From UBA6080 sp964607515 (GTDB lineage: Bacteria; Fermentibacterota; Fermentibacteria; Fermentibacterales; JCC-6): a DNA stretch of 61,633 nucleotides. The DNA lies in assembly GCA_964607515.1 (NCBI GenBank), contig CAZSKU010000015.1:1-61633 (forward strand). Direction: 5' to 3'. Below, piece after piece: positions 16,883 through 24,384 of the stretch (position 1 is its first letter; every line of letters begins with the position of its first letter). Made by a program: the position numbers and the translations under genes. The notes below the pieces were generated by a model. It did no database searches and was not told the DNA's origin. It worked only from the letters and a program-made list of their open reading frames with translations.

Positions 16883-17959
16883 TCAGATGTATTCCCGCTC
16901 CCGTTCGACCCCGTCCAGCACCCGGAGGACCCCCCTCGCCAGGGCCTCCAGTTCGGCTTCTCCGGGGAAAACGAGAACCGGGGCGATGAAGGAGAGGTAT
17001 CCCCTGAGTTCGTCCATGAGCCATTCATTGTTCGCCATGCCCCCGGTGATCACCAGGGCGTCCACCCTTCCGGCCAGGGCGGCGGCCATGGCGCCGGCCT
17101 CCTTGGCCATCTGGTATGCCATGGCCCGGCACGCGAGATCGGCCTTGGAATCCCCCGCCTTCACCCTTTCCCGAATGTCCGGAAGGTGCTCCATACCCAG
17201 GTAGGCCAGGAGTCCCCCCTGTTTCAGGAACATGGTCTTGAGTTCCGCGGCGGTGTACTTCCCGCTGTAACAAAGTTTCATGAGGCCGGTTATCGGCAGC
17301 CCTCCGGTCCGGGTGCTGCTGAAGGGCCCGCCGTCGTTGGCGTTGTTGGTGTCTATCATTCGCCCCTGTCTCAGGGCGTTCACACTGACCCCGCTGCCGA
17401 GGTGCATCACTACCAGGTTCAACCCCGACAGGGGGGTCTTCAGCTGCTCCGCCGCCTTGTAGGCCACCATGCGGATGTTCAGGGCATGGCTCAGACTCAC
17501 CCTGGGAAGCAGCGGATGGCCGCTGAGCCTGGCTTCGTCTATCATCTCGTCCACGCAGACGGGGTCCACGAAATAGGCGGGAATGCCCTCCGGATGGGCC
17601 AGGGACCAGGCAATGGGCGCACCCAGGTTCGAGGGATGGTCAGCCTGAAGGGTGGACCCTTCCCTGATGTCGGACAGGATCTGCTCGGTGACCCGGTAGG
17701 TTCCGCTGGCCAGGGGTTTGAAGGTGCCTCCCCGGCCCACCACCGCCGTAAGCTCACTGATTCCGTGGCCGGCCCCCTTCAGGGAGGCCAGCACCAGGTC
17801 CCGGCGGTGCTCCATCTGATCGAAGGTGGACCCCAGGGAGGCCAGATGCCCGGGGTCGTGATGAATGTTGTCCTCGAAAACCGGTTCCGACTCCCGGAAA
17901 AGCCCTATCTTGGTGGAGGTTCCTCCGGGATTCACTGCGAGGATAAGCCGGTCAGCCAT
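16883..17959 (-). CDS. buk: Butyrate kinase (acyl-phosphate kinase)
   Basis: 358 residues, the family length. It makes ATP from butyryl- or branched acyl-phosphate. ASKHA-fold motifs: LAVNPGGTSTKIGLF at the N-terminus, VVMHLGSGVSVNA, DTNNANDGGPFSSTRTGGLP and VITGGMANNEWLM. The start ATG lies inside the end of ptb (8-base overlap). Given iorAB next door, the physiological substrate may be aryl- or branched-chain acyl-phosphate rather than butyryl-phosphate. Confidence 0.93.
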   Translation of the reverse strand: MADRLILAVNPGGTSTKIGLFRESEPVFEDNIHHDPGHLASLGSTFDQMEHRRDLVLASLKGAGHGISELTAVVGRGGTFKPLASGTYRVTEQILSDIREGSTLQADHPSNLGAPIAWSLAHPEGIPAYFVDPVCVDEMIDEARLSGHPLLPRVSLSHALNIRMVAYKAAEQLKTPLSGLNLVVMHLGSGVSVNALRQGRMIDTNNANDGGPFSSTRTGGLPITGLMKLCYSGKYTAAELKTMFLKQGGLLAYLGMEHLPDIRERVKAGDSKADLACRAMAYQMAKEAGAMAAALAGRVDALVITGGMANNEWLMDELRGYLSFIAPVLVFPGEAELEALARGVLRVLDGVEREREYI

Positions 17960-18854
17960 TTCGGTCCCTCGAGACGACCACCCCCAGGGCCAGCGAATTA
18001 AGCTTGGTTTCGGGCGTGTCGGAACGGCTGAGCATGACCACCGGAGCAGTGGCTCCCGCCACCATGCCTCCCACCTGGGCGTCGGTCATGTACATGAAGG
18101 CTTTGGCGAAAATGTTGCCGCAGGCGATGTCGGGGGTTACCAGGATATTGGCCCTGCCCGACACCTCCCCGGACATGCCCTTCACCGCCGCCGCTTCGGG
18201 GTCCATTGCTCCGTCGACAGCCATGGGGCCGTCAACGAAGATCCCTGGAACACCCCTTTCCGCCAGCCGTCTCCAGAGGATGGTTTCGGGCATCTTGTCG
18301 TTGGGCGACTCGATGGCCGCCAGAAGGGCCGCCCGGGCATCCGGGGCGCCCAGTTTCCGCATTACCCCGGCGGCGTTCAGAATGATCTCCACGGCCTGGT
18401 CCATGTCCGGCCTGATGTTCATGCCGCCGTCGGTGATGGCCACCAGGCGGTTCTGCCTGGGAACGTGGACCACCGCGATGTGGCTGAGTATTCCGACTGA
18501 CCTGAGCCCCGCCTTTTCGTCCAGAACCGCCTTCAGAAAGGTGGAGGTCTTCAGGAGGCCCTTCATCAGGATGCCGGCACGGCCTTCCCTGACCATGCCG
18601 ACCGCTCTCAGCGCGGCTTCCTCCTCCCCGGACAGGTCTTCCAGTTCGATACCCCGGGGGAGTTCCAGCCCCAGGATCTTCAGGGTTTTCTCCACCTCCC
18701 GGACAGGTGCGATGATCACCGACTCCGCCAGCCCTTCCCCGGCGGCGGTGACAAGGGCTTCGAGGGACGCAGGATCATGCCCCATGGGAACCGCCACCCG
18801 GGCGCCGCTCATTCCCCTGGCGGCTTCCCTGATCTCTTCGAAACTGCTGAACAA
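17952..18854 (-). CDS. ptb: Phosphate butyryltransferase
   Basis: 300 residues, which fits the family. It converts acyl-CoA and phosphate to acyl-phosphate for Buk. Late motifs include LVTPDIACGNIFAKAFMYM and AGATAPVVMLSRSDTPETKL, typical of Ptb/Pta. The frame is open to 18887, but a TTG at 18854 is preceded by GGGAGGTG at ideal spacing and gives the normal N-terminus (MFSSFEEIREAARG). It is the first gene of the run ptb-buk-iorA-iorB-cupin-kinase-HD-GYP. Confidence 0.92.
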   Translation of the reverse strand: MFSSFEEIREAARGMSGARVAVPMGHDPASLEALVTAAGEGLAESVIIAPVREVEKTLKILGLELPRGIELEDLSGEEEAALRAVGMVREGRAGILMKGLLKTSTFLKAVLDEKAGLRSVGILSHIAVVHVPRQNRLVAITDGGMNIRPDMDQAVEIILNAAGVMRKLGAPDARAALLAAIESPNDKMPETILWRRLAERGVPGIFVDGPMAVDGAMDPEAAAVKGMSGEVSGRANILVTPDIACGNIFAKAFMYMTDAQVGGMVAGATAPVVMLSRSDTPETKLNSLALGVVVSRDRNG

Positions 18855-18902
18855 AAAACACCTCCCTGGAATGAGGGGCACGGACAAATGATGGGAAAAG
18901 CT

Positions 18903-18931
18903 ATTATGATTCCCGTCTTCAGTTTGTGCAA
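18903..18931 (-). promoter_or_regulatory. Candidate promoter of the ptb-buk-ior operon
   Basis: On the minus strand TTGCAC (18931-18926) is followed after 17 bases by CATAAT (18908-18903). Transcription would begin near 18896, about 42 bases before the ptb TTG. It lies in the short divergent spacer shared with the HAD gene. Confidence 0.45.
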
Positions 18932-18950
18932 AGCCGAAAGGAGTTCCGCC

Positions 18951-19613
18951 TTGCTATCCGCCGGCAGCCTCTGGCGCGGTTCCAGGGGAGTTCTTTTCGA
19001 CTTCGACGGAGTTCTGGCGGACAGTGAACCGCTCTTCAGAAAGACATGGAACAGGGTCATCGAACCCTGCGGCCCCATACCCGAGACCGAGTACTTCCGC
19101 CGATGGTCCTTCATGGGGGAAGGAGAGACACATCTCAGGGAGATGGGCTTTTCCGACCGGGACATCGCCGGTCTCAGATCCAAGCAGAGGGCCCTTTACT
19201 CCGGGCTGTGCTCCGAAGGCGCCGTGGTCCTTTTCCCCCGGACCAGGGAGCTTCTGGAATGGGTTCGCCGCCGGAAACCATGCGCCATAGCCTCCAACAC
19301 CGATTCGGACCTGGTGACCTCGGCGCTGTCCGCCGGCGGGATTCCGGCGCCGACGGTGGTGGGGGGGGAGGGTCTGAGACACAAACCCCATCCGGATATA
19401 TTCCTCAGGGCTTCTTCGGTGCTGGGCATTCCCCCGGCGGATTGTCTGGTGGTGGAGGACGCCTGGAAGGGTGTCGAGGCGGCCCGGCGGGGAGGTTTTC
19501 CGGCGGTGCTGGTGAGAACCCCGTACAACGCGGGAATGGACGCCGGAAGCGTTCCCGAGGCAGCAGGCCTCTCGGGATTGCTCTCGGCATGGCGGCGGGA
19601 GGATGAGCGGTGA
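18951..19613 (+). CDS. HAD-superfamily phosphatase, beta-phosphoglucomutase-like
   Basis: 220 residues with all four HAD motifs: FDFDGVLAD (nucleophile Asp), IASNTDSD, the Lys of GLRHKPHPDIF, and VVEDAWKGVEAA. The cap domain sits between motifs 1 and 2, as in beta-phosphoglucomutase and phosphoglycolate phosphatase. The frame is open well upstream, but a TTG at 18951 has AAAGGAG seven bases ahead and places the nucleophile at the usual distance from the N-terminus. The substrate is a small phosphate ester, not identifiable. Confidence 0.85.
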   Translation: MLSAGSLWRGSRGVLFDFDGVLADSEPLFRKTWNRVIEPCGPIPETEYFRRWSFMGEGETHLREMGFSDRDIAGLRSKQRALYSGLCSEGAVVLFPRTRELLEWVRRRKPCAIASNTDSDLVTSALSAGGIPAPTVVGGEGLRHKPHPDIFLRASSVLGIPPADCLVVEDAWKGVEAARRGGFPAVLVRTPYNAGMDAGSVPEAAGLSGLLSAWRREDER

Positions 19614-20182
19614 TCGGCGAAATCGTGATCATCGACCCGTTCTGGGTGCCTGTGTTCCTGGTGGCCGCAGGACTGGTCTGCGCCTTCTTCGGAAGAAGGC
19701 TGGTGACTCCGGTTCTGGCCCTGGCCGGCCTCTGCCTGGGGCTGGTCTACGGATCCCGCTTCGCCGCCTTCCTCTCGGACAGCCCCGGTTTCATCCGGCT
19801 TGGGCCGTGGATCTTCGGGGGAGTCCTGGCGCTCCTCTCCGGTCTGTTTTTGAGGATGGCCCTATTCCTTGCCGGCGCCGTCCTTGCCCTTGCCGCCGTA
19901 AGTATCGTCTTCGCCCCGGTGTCGCCGATCGTCTCGGCGGTTGCGGCGTTGCTGGGCGGCGGGCTCGTGTGCGCTTACAGGAACGTTGTTTTTGCCGTTC
20001 TCACCGCGGTTTTCGGGGGCCTCCTCGTTTCTTCGGGAGCCGTGAACCTGGCCGCCAACTTCAGTTTCTCCATCGGAACCGCGGGCTACTTCCTGATACT
20101 GGTGGTGGTGTTCGCATCCGGGCTTCTGGTCCAGCTCCGGGACATGCGCCGCGGGTCCGCCAAAAAACGAAAACGGAGGTAA
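19610..20182 (+). CDS. Multi-pass membrane protein of unknown function
   Basis: 190 residues, almost entirely hydrophobic, with about seven closely packed segments and a short basic tail (RRGSAKKRKRR). The run of Gly/Ala-rich helices resembles DUF4203/TMEM198-like proteins, but the match is only by composition. GTG start overlaps the HAD gene stop as GTGA. No function is assigned. Confidence 0.7.
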   Translation: MIGEIVIIDPFWVPVFLVAAGLVCAFFGRRLVTPVLALAGLCLGLVYGSRFAAFLSDSPGFIRLGPWIFGGVLALLSGLFLRMALFLAGAVLALAAVSIVFAPVSPIVSAVAALLGGGLVCAYRNVVFAVLTAVFGGLLVSSGAVNLAANFSFSIGTAGYFLILVVVFASGLLVQLRDMRRGSAKKRKRR

Positions 20183-20189
20183 CACCTTC

Positions 20190-20693
20190 ATGAACCAGAG
20201 GATTCACGACGCGCTGCTGGTGGCCCTGGTCCTGGCGGCGCTGAAGGGGCTGTTCGAACTGACCAGGGTGCTTATGCGCCGCTTCACGAGGTTCCTTGAA
20301 TCCAGGGGAAAGCCCCTCAACCGGGACACCGCCATTCAGTGGGGCGTGGGATCCCTGCTGGCGGGGCTGCTTCTGCTGCCCTCCCTCACCGCGGTTCTGG
20401 CGCTGTTCGACAGCCGGAGGCTGCCCGGAGGGATAGTTCTGCACCTGTTCATCGTTGCCGTGTCCATCATTCTTTTCAGTATGGCGGAAGACCTGATCCG
20501 CATGTTCAACTCCCTGCCCAAGGGCAGGGACGGTCTGCTGCCTTTGAAAAGCCACGCCTCCAGAATGCTCCCCTTCATCGCCGGGTTCTGGGCCGTGGGA
20601 GCGCTGTTTCTGAGCCCGATATTCTACACCGCCCTCACGATTCTCATCTGCGTTTTCTACCTTGCCGTTCTTCGGGGCCGGAGCGGGGACTGA
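20190..20693 (+). CDS. Small integral membrane protein, unknown
   Basis: 167 residues with about four hydrophobic segments (near residues 8-24, 51-71, 83-99 and 128-160) and basic cytoplasmic loops. GGAGGT precedes the ATG by about ten bases. It sits 7 bases after another membrane protein gene and 4 bases before a glycosyltransferase gene, so a role in envelope or glycan assembly is possible. I do not recognise the family. Confidence 0.7.
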   Translation: MNQRIHDALLVALVLAALKGLFELTRVLMRRFTRFLESRGKPLNRDTAIQWGVGSLLAGLLLLPSLTAVLALFDSRRLPGGIVLHLFIVAVSIILFSMAEDLIRMFNSLPKGRDGLLPLKSHASRMLPFIAGFWAVGALFLSPIFYTALTILICVFYLAVLRGRSGD

Positions 20694-20697
20694 CCAA

Positions 20698-21885
20698 TTG
20701 GAACCGGAAATCTCCGTACTCCATGTGATCACCAAGCTCGCCGTGGGCGGAGCCGGCATGAACACCATGATAAGCTGCCGGGACATGATGGGCGACGGCT
20801 TCCCCTCGGAGATCGCCGCGGGGCCCGAAAGGGCTCCCGAGGGGAGTTACTTCGACCTGGCCCGGGAGTGGGGCATTCCGGTGATTGAGGTTCCCCATCT
20901 GTTCCGCAGTATTTCCCCGTTATCTGATATACTTGCTCTGCATGAACTTACTGGCATCATACGCCGGGGCGGCTACTCAATAGTCCATACCCACGGATCC
21001 AAGGCGAGGCTCCTGGGAAGGGCCGCGGCAAGACTTTCCGGACGGTCGCCCACGGTGGTTCAGACCTTCCACGGCTGGCCCTTCGACTCGAGCATGAGTC
21101 TGGCTGCCCAGGCTACCTGCACCCTCATGGAAAGAATTTGTTTCCGGCTTGCCGACGCATCCGTGGTGGTCACCCCCGAAGACATCTTCAAGGGGGTTGC
21201 CTGGGGTGTGGGAACCCCCTGCGACTACACTCTTGTAAGGAGCGGTGTGGAGCTGGACCGTTTTTCGGAACGGCGTGGCCGCAGAGCCGAAGCGAGGGCT
21301 CTTCTGGGAATACCGGAGGAATGCCCGCTGGTGGGAACCGTTGCCAGGCTGGCTCCTGTCAAGGATCCCGACGCCTTCCTGAATGTGGCGGAGCTTCTTC
21401 TGCGGGACTTCCCCGACTGCCGTTTTCTGATCATCGGCGACGGACCCATGAGACCGGCGGTGGAAACAAGCATCCGGGACAAGGGCATCAGCGGCTCGGT
21501 CATCCTGGCTGGAAACCGAAGCGACGTACACCTGCTTCTTCCCGGGCTCGACGTGTTTCTTCTGACATCCAGGAGCGAGGGCATGCCCAGGGTTCTTCTG
21601 GAAGCCTTGGCCGCGGGAGTGCCCGGGGTTTCCACCGACGTCGGCGGGGTCTGCGAACTTCTCACCGGCGGAAGAAACGGTTTCATCCGCCCCGTTGGCG
21701 ACGTGAAGGGGCTTGCCGGGGACGTTTCCGGAATCCTGTCATCCCCGGGGCTTTCCAGACACCTGCTCCGGAACGTGGACGCCGACCTGGAGCCTTACTC
21801 CGCGAGGCGGATGGTGGCCGATCTCAGAGACCTGTACCTGTGGTGCAAAGGCGGGCCGCTTTGCGGCCCGCCGTATATGAGCTGA
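20698..21885 (+). CDS. GT4-family glycosyltransferase
   Basis: 395-residue GT-B fold enzyme. The N-terminal domain begins with LHVITKLAVGGAGMNT, and HTHGSKARLLGRAAAR follows. The donor-binding domain shows VGTVARLAPVKDPDAFL and the EX7E motif in SEGMPRVLLEALAAGVPGV. The TTG at 20698, four bases after the previous stop and preceded by GGAGCGGGGA, is taken as start; the frame upstream overlaps the previous gene. It probably adds a sugar to a lipid-linked or surface glycan. Donor and acceptor are unknown. Confidence 0.88.
   Translation: MEPEISVLHVITKLAVGGAGMNTMISCRDMMGDGFPSEIAAGPERAPEGSYFDLAREWGIPVIEVPHLFRSISPLSDILALHELTGIIRRGGYSIVHTHGSKARLLGRAAARLSGRSPTVVQTFHGWPFDSSMSLAAQATCTLMERICFRLADASVVVTPEDIFKGVAWGVGTPCDYTLVRSGVELDRFSERRGRRAEARALLGIPEECPLVGTVARLAPVKDPDAFLNVAELLLRDFPDCRFLIIGDGPMRPAVETSIRDKGISGSVILAGNRSDVHLLLPGLDVFLLTSRSEGMPRVLLEALAAGVPGVSTDVGGVCELLTGGRNGFIRPVGDVKGLAGDVSGILSSPGLSRHLLRNVDADLEPYSARRMVADLRDLYLWCKGGPLCGPPYMS
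21850..21872 (-). terminator. Hairpin, possible terminator of the ferredoxin gene
   Basis: A perfect 10-bp G/C stem with a 3-base loop lies inside the last codons of the glycosyltransferase gene and 23 bases past the ferredoxin stop. On the minus strand it is followed by TTTGC, a short T run. It may terminate ferredoxin transcription and slow the converging glycosyltransferase transcript. Confidence 0.45.
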
Positions 21886-21895
21886 AAGGGCGCGG

Positions 21896-22063
21896 TCAGG
21901 GGGCCTCGATGGCCTCCACCGGGCAGACCGCCGCACAGGCGCCACAGTCGATGCAGGTTGCGGGATCTATGGAGTATTTGTCGCCCTCGCTGATGGCGTC
22001 CACGGGGCATTCGCTCATGCAGGCACCGCAGGCGATGCATGCGTCCGTAATCTTGTAGGCCAT
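21896..22063 (-). CDS. 2[4Fe-4S] ferredoxin
   Basis: 55-residue clostridial-type ferredoxin. Two complete cluster motifs are present, CIACGACMSECP and CIDCGACAAVCP, each CxxCxxCxxxCP. It starts MAYKITDAC, with AGGAGG eight bases upstream. It is the likely electron acceptor for indolepyruvate oxidoreductase and similar enzymes. It is a single-gene unit or read-through from parB, whose stop is 53 bases away. Confidence 0.95.
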   Translation of the reverse strand: MAYKITDACIACGACMSECPVDAISEGDKYSIDPATCIDCGACAAVCPVEAIEAP

Positions 22064-22099
22064 TTGAAAACCTCCTGTTTAGAGCGTCCGATACGATAT

Positions 22100-22118
22100 G
22101 ACAACCCCCCGGGTTGTC
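22100..22118 (-). terminator. Hairpin at the end of parB
   Basis: An 8-bp stem (22100-22107 with 22111-22118) with a CCC loop overlaps the parB stop codon. No T run follows on the minus strand, so it may be an RNA-stability or weak termination element between parB and the ferredoxin gene. Confidence 0.35.
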
Positions 22119-22986
22119 AACGGGCCGGCCTCCTGAATATCGAGAGAAGCCGATCCAGTTCATCAAGGGAAGAATACTCGATTTCGACGGTGCCACTGCC
22201 GCCCCGGTCCCTCAACCGCACCCTGGTTCCCAGCGAGCGCTGAAGGCTCTCCTCCAGGCTCGCGATCTCCGGGGAGGCCGTAGTCTTCTTCCTCTTTCCG
22301 GTCACCGCCGCGGGGGTTCTGTGAACCCTGACGTATTCCTCCAGGGTTCTCACGCTCATCCCCCGGTGAACCGCCATCGCCGCCGCCCGAAGTATCCTCG
22401 CTTCGTCCCCCAGCCCGAGAAGCGCTCTGCCATGACCCATGGACAGGGAACCGGCGCGGAGCATTGTCCGAACTTTCTCCGGCAGGTCGAGCAACCTCTG
22501 AAAATTGGCCACCGTAGCCCGGTTGAGCCCCACCTGGCGTCCCAGTTCATCCTGGGTGAGATCGAACTCGGTGCAGAACCGGGCGAAAGCCTCCGCCTTC
22601 TCCATGGGGTTCAGGTCGGCCCTCTGGATGTTCTCTACCAGGGCAAGGGCCAGCATCTGGCGGTCGTCCGCCTCCCGGATGAAGCATGGCACCTCTGTGA
22701 GCCCCGCCATCGCCGCCGCCCGAAGCCTGCGCTCCCCGGCGATCAGCTGGTACCTGTCGCCGGCCCGGCGGAGCACCAGGGGCTGAAGTATGCCCTGGGC
22801 TCTTATCGAGTCGCAGAGGGACTGGAGTTCTTCCTGGCTCCAGTCCTCCCGGGGCTGGAAAGGATTCGAATCGATGACAGTCAGGGGAACCGCCGCAGGC
22901 TTCCCCTCGTTTTCGCCGCTTGCGCCCATCTGGGGCAGCAGTGCGTCCAGGCCCCTTCCCAAAGCCTTCTTCCCTTTGTCCTTCAT
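22117..22986 (-). CDS. parB: Chromosome-partitioning protein ParB
   Basis: 289 residues. The N-terminal CTP-binding domain has NPFQPRE, GERRLRAA and ENIQRADLNPMEKAEAF. A helix-turn-helix follows (TQDELGRQVGLNRATVANFQRLLDLP), then a basic linker and a C-terminal dimerization domain (IEYSSLDELDRLLSIF). It binds parS and slides as a clamp to segregate origins. Start overlaps parA (ATGA). Two parS-like sites lie within 2.7 kb upstream. Confidence 0.95.
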   Translation of the reverse strand: MKDKGKKALGRGLDALLPQMGASGENEGKPAAVPLTVIDSNPFQPREDWSQEELQSLCDSIRAQGILQPLVLRRAGDRYQLIAGERRLRAAAMAGLTEVPCFIREADDRQMLALALVENIQRADLNPMEKAEAFARFCTEFDLTQDELGRQVGLNRATVANFQRLLDLPEKVRTMLRAGSLSMGHGRALLGLGDEARILRAAAMAVHRGMSVRTLEEYVRVHRTPAAVTGKRKKTTASPEIASLEESLQRSLGTRVRLRDRGGSGTVEIEYSSLDELDRLLSIFRRPAR

Positions 22987-23738
22987 CGTTCGATCACCTC
23001 CCTGGCCAGGCTGAGGTAGCTGCCGGCCCCCTTCGAAAAGGGGTCGTACAGGATCGCCGGTTTACCATAACTCGGTGCTTCACTTAATTTTACATTCCTG
23101 GGGATGGTGGTCTTGAACAGGGCTCCTCCAAGGTGGGCTCTGGCCTCCTCCAAAACTTCCCTGCTTAGTTTAAGCCTGGAATCGTACATTGTGACCACCA
23201 CTCCGAAAAGCAGAAGTCTCCTGTTCCAGGCGGACCGGATCCGGGCAATGGTCTGCAGGAGGTGGGAAAGGCCTTCCAGGGCGTAGTACTCGCTCTGCAC
23301 CGTGAGCATGACCCCGTCCGCCGCCACCAGGCCGTTCACCGTGAGAAGCCCCAGGGAAGGCGGGCAGTCTATGAGTACGTAGGAGTATTTCTCCACCTTG
23401 CCCTTCAGCGCCCGGTCCAGGAAGTATTCCCTGTTGTCCTGGGTCGCAAGTTCCGTTTCCAACCCCGCCATGTCGGTGGATCCGGGCACCAGATCCAGCC
23501 CCTCCACTTCCGTCTTCACTATCAGCTCATCCAGGGGCCTGCTGCCGGATATGAGGGCGTACATTCCGTCGAGCCCCGCCTGAGGGAGACCGAGGCCGCT
23601 TGTTGCGTTGGCCTGGGGGTCCAGATCCACCACCAGCACGTCCCTGTCGTGCACCGCCAGGCTGGCGCCCAGGTTGACCACCGTGGTGGTCTTCCCGACT
23701 CCGCCCTTCTGGTTCGCCACTGCAATTATCCGGGTCAT
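22983..23738 (-). CDS. parA: Chromosome-partitioning ATPase ParA (Soj)
   Basis: 251 residues. Deviant Walker A KGGVGKTTTVVNLGA near residue 11, with the signature Lys; VDLDPQANATSGLG; and DCPPSLGLLTVNGL. It works with ParB in origin segregation and may regulate DnaA. ATG start overlaps the rsmG stop as ATGA. Confidence 0.95.
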   Translation of the reverse strand: MTRIIAVANQKGGVGKTTTVVNLGASLAVHDRDVLVVDLDPQANATSGLGLPQAGLDGMYALISGSRPLDELIVKTEVEGLDLVPGSTDMAGLETELATQDNREYFLDRALKGKVEKYSYVLIDCPPSLGLLTVNGLVAADGVMLTVQSEYYALEGLSHLLQTIARIRSAWNRRLLLFGVVVTMYDSRLKLSREVLEEARAHLGGALFKTTIPRNVKLSEAPSYGKPAILYDPFSKGAGSYLSLAREVIER

Positions 23739-24376
23739 TCCCCCCCGTCTCCCTTTTCCAGGTCCGCTCCGGGATGGCGAAACTGCACCATGAATCCCGG
23801 ACGGTCAAGAGGCGGTGATGGTAGTTTCATCACAGAACCGCCCCAGGGAAGGGCTTCCGGAGTCCCGGTGCGCACCGTCAGGGTGTAACCGGAGGGTGCC
23901 GCCAGTGAAAGGGCGGCCGGAAGGTCGCGCATCCGGTCCACCGCCCTGGCGGTGAAGCCGGTGCCCTCCGGGTAGGGCCCGCAATCCTCTATCCTTCCGT
24001 TGACCAGCTGCAACCCCGGCAGTTTCATGCTTTCCCTGACCCAGAGCAGAAACAGGAACCTCTTCCTCCTGCTCTCCACCAGGGTGACGTCCCTTCCCAG
24101 AACCGCCAGAACGATTCCGGGGAAACCGGCTCCGCTTCCGATGTCCACAACCCGGCCGGCGGTTTCAAGCAGCGGGAAGAACGCGGCGGATTCGAGGATG
24201 TGGCGGTTCCATATCCGGGGAAGTTCCCCGGGACCCAGCAGGTTTCCGAACCGACCACCCTTCACCGCCCTCTCCAGAAGCTCGGCGAACTCCCCCAGCC
24301 GGGCCGGCACGGAAGGGTCCGAGGCAATCCCCAGGACCTCCAGGTGTTCCATAGCCTCCCGCGGAACGAGTTTCAC
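23735..24376 (-). CDS. rsmG: 16S rRNA (guanine-527-N7) methyltransferase
   Basis: 213 residues. The SAM motif is VVDIGSGAGFPGIVLAVLG, and WNRHILESAAFFPLL is the conserved upstream helix. A GTG three codons upstream (24385) is possible, but GGAGG is well spaced only for the GTG at 24376, which also gives a GTGA overlap with the mnmG stop. The first bases of the gene overlap a parS-like site. The mnmG-rsmG-parA-parB order is classic near origins. Confidence 0.92.
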   Translation of the reverse strand: MKLVPREAMEHLEVLGIASDPSVPARLGEFAELLERAVKGGRFGNLLGPGELPRIWNRHILESAAFFPLLETAGRVVDIGSGAGFPGIVLAVLGRDVTLVESRRKRFLFLLWVRESMKLPGLQLVNGRIEDCGPYPEGTGFTARAVDRMRDLPAALSLAAPSGYTLTVRTGTPEALPWGGSVMKLPSPPLDRPGFMVQFRHPGADLEKGDGGE

Positions 24377-24384
24377 GTGGAACA
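24369..24384. promoter_or_regulatory. parS-like site 1
   Basis: The minus strand reads TGTTCCACGTGAAACT, differing from the Bacillus-type consensus TGTTNCACGTGAAACA only at the last base. It covers the mnmG/rsmG junction, 630 bases upstream of parA. It is a likely ParB loading site. Confidence 0.75.

Noticed and set aside
15587..18001. 804-codon plus-strand frame opposite iorA and buk
   Set aside because: Entirely antisense to two well-supported enzymes; composition is that of a shadow frame.
21795..22196. 133-codon minus-strand frame over the ferredoxin gene
   Set aside because: It is a shadow; the real 55-residue ferredoxin is in another frame with perfect cluster motifs.
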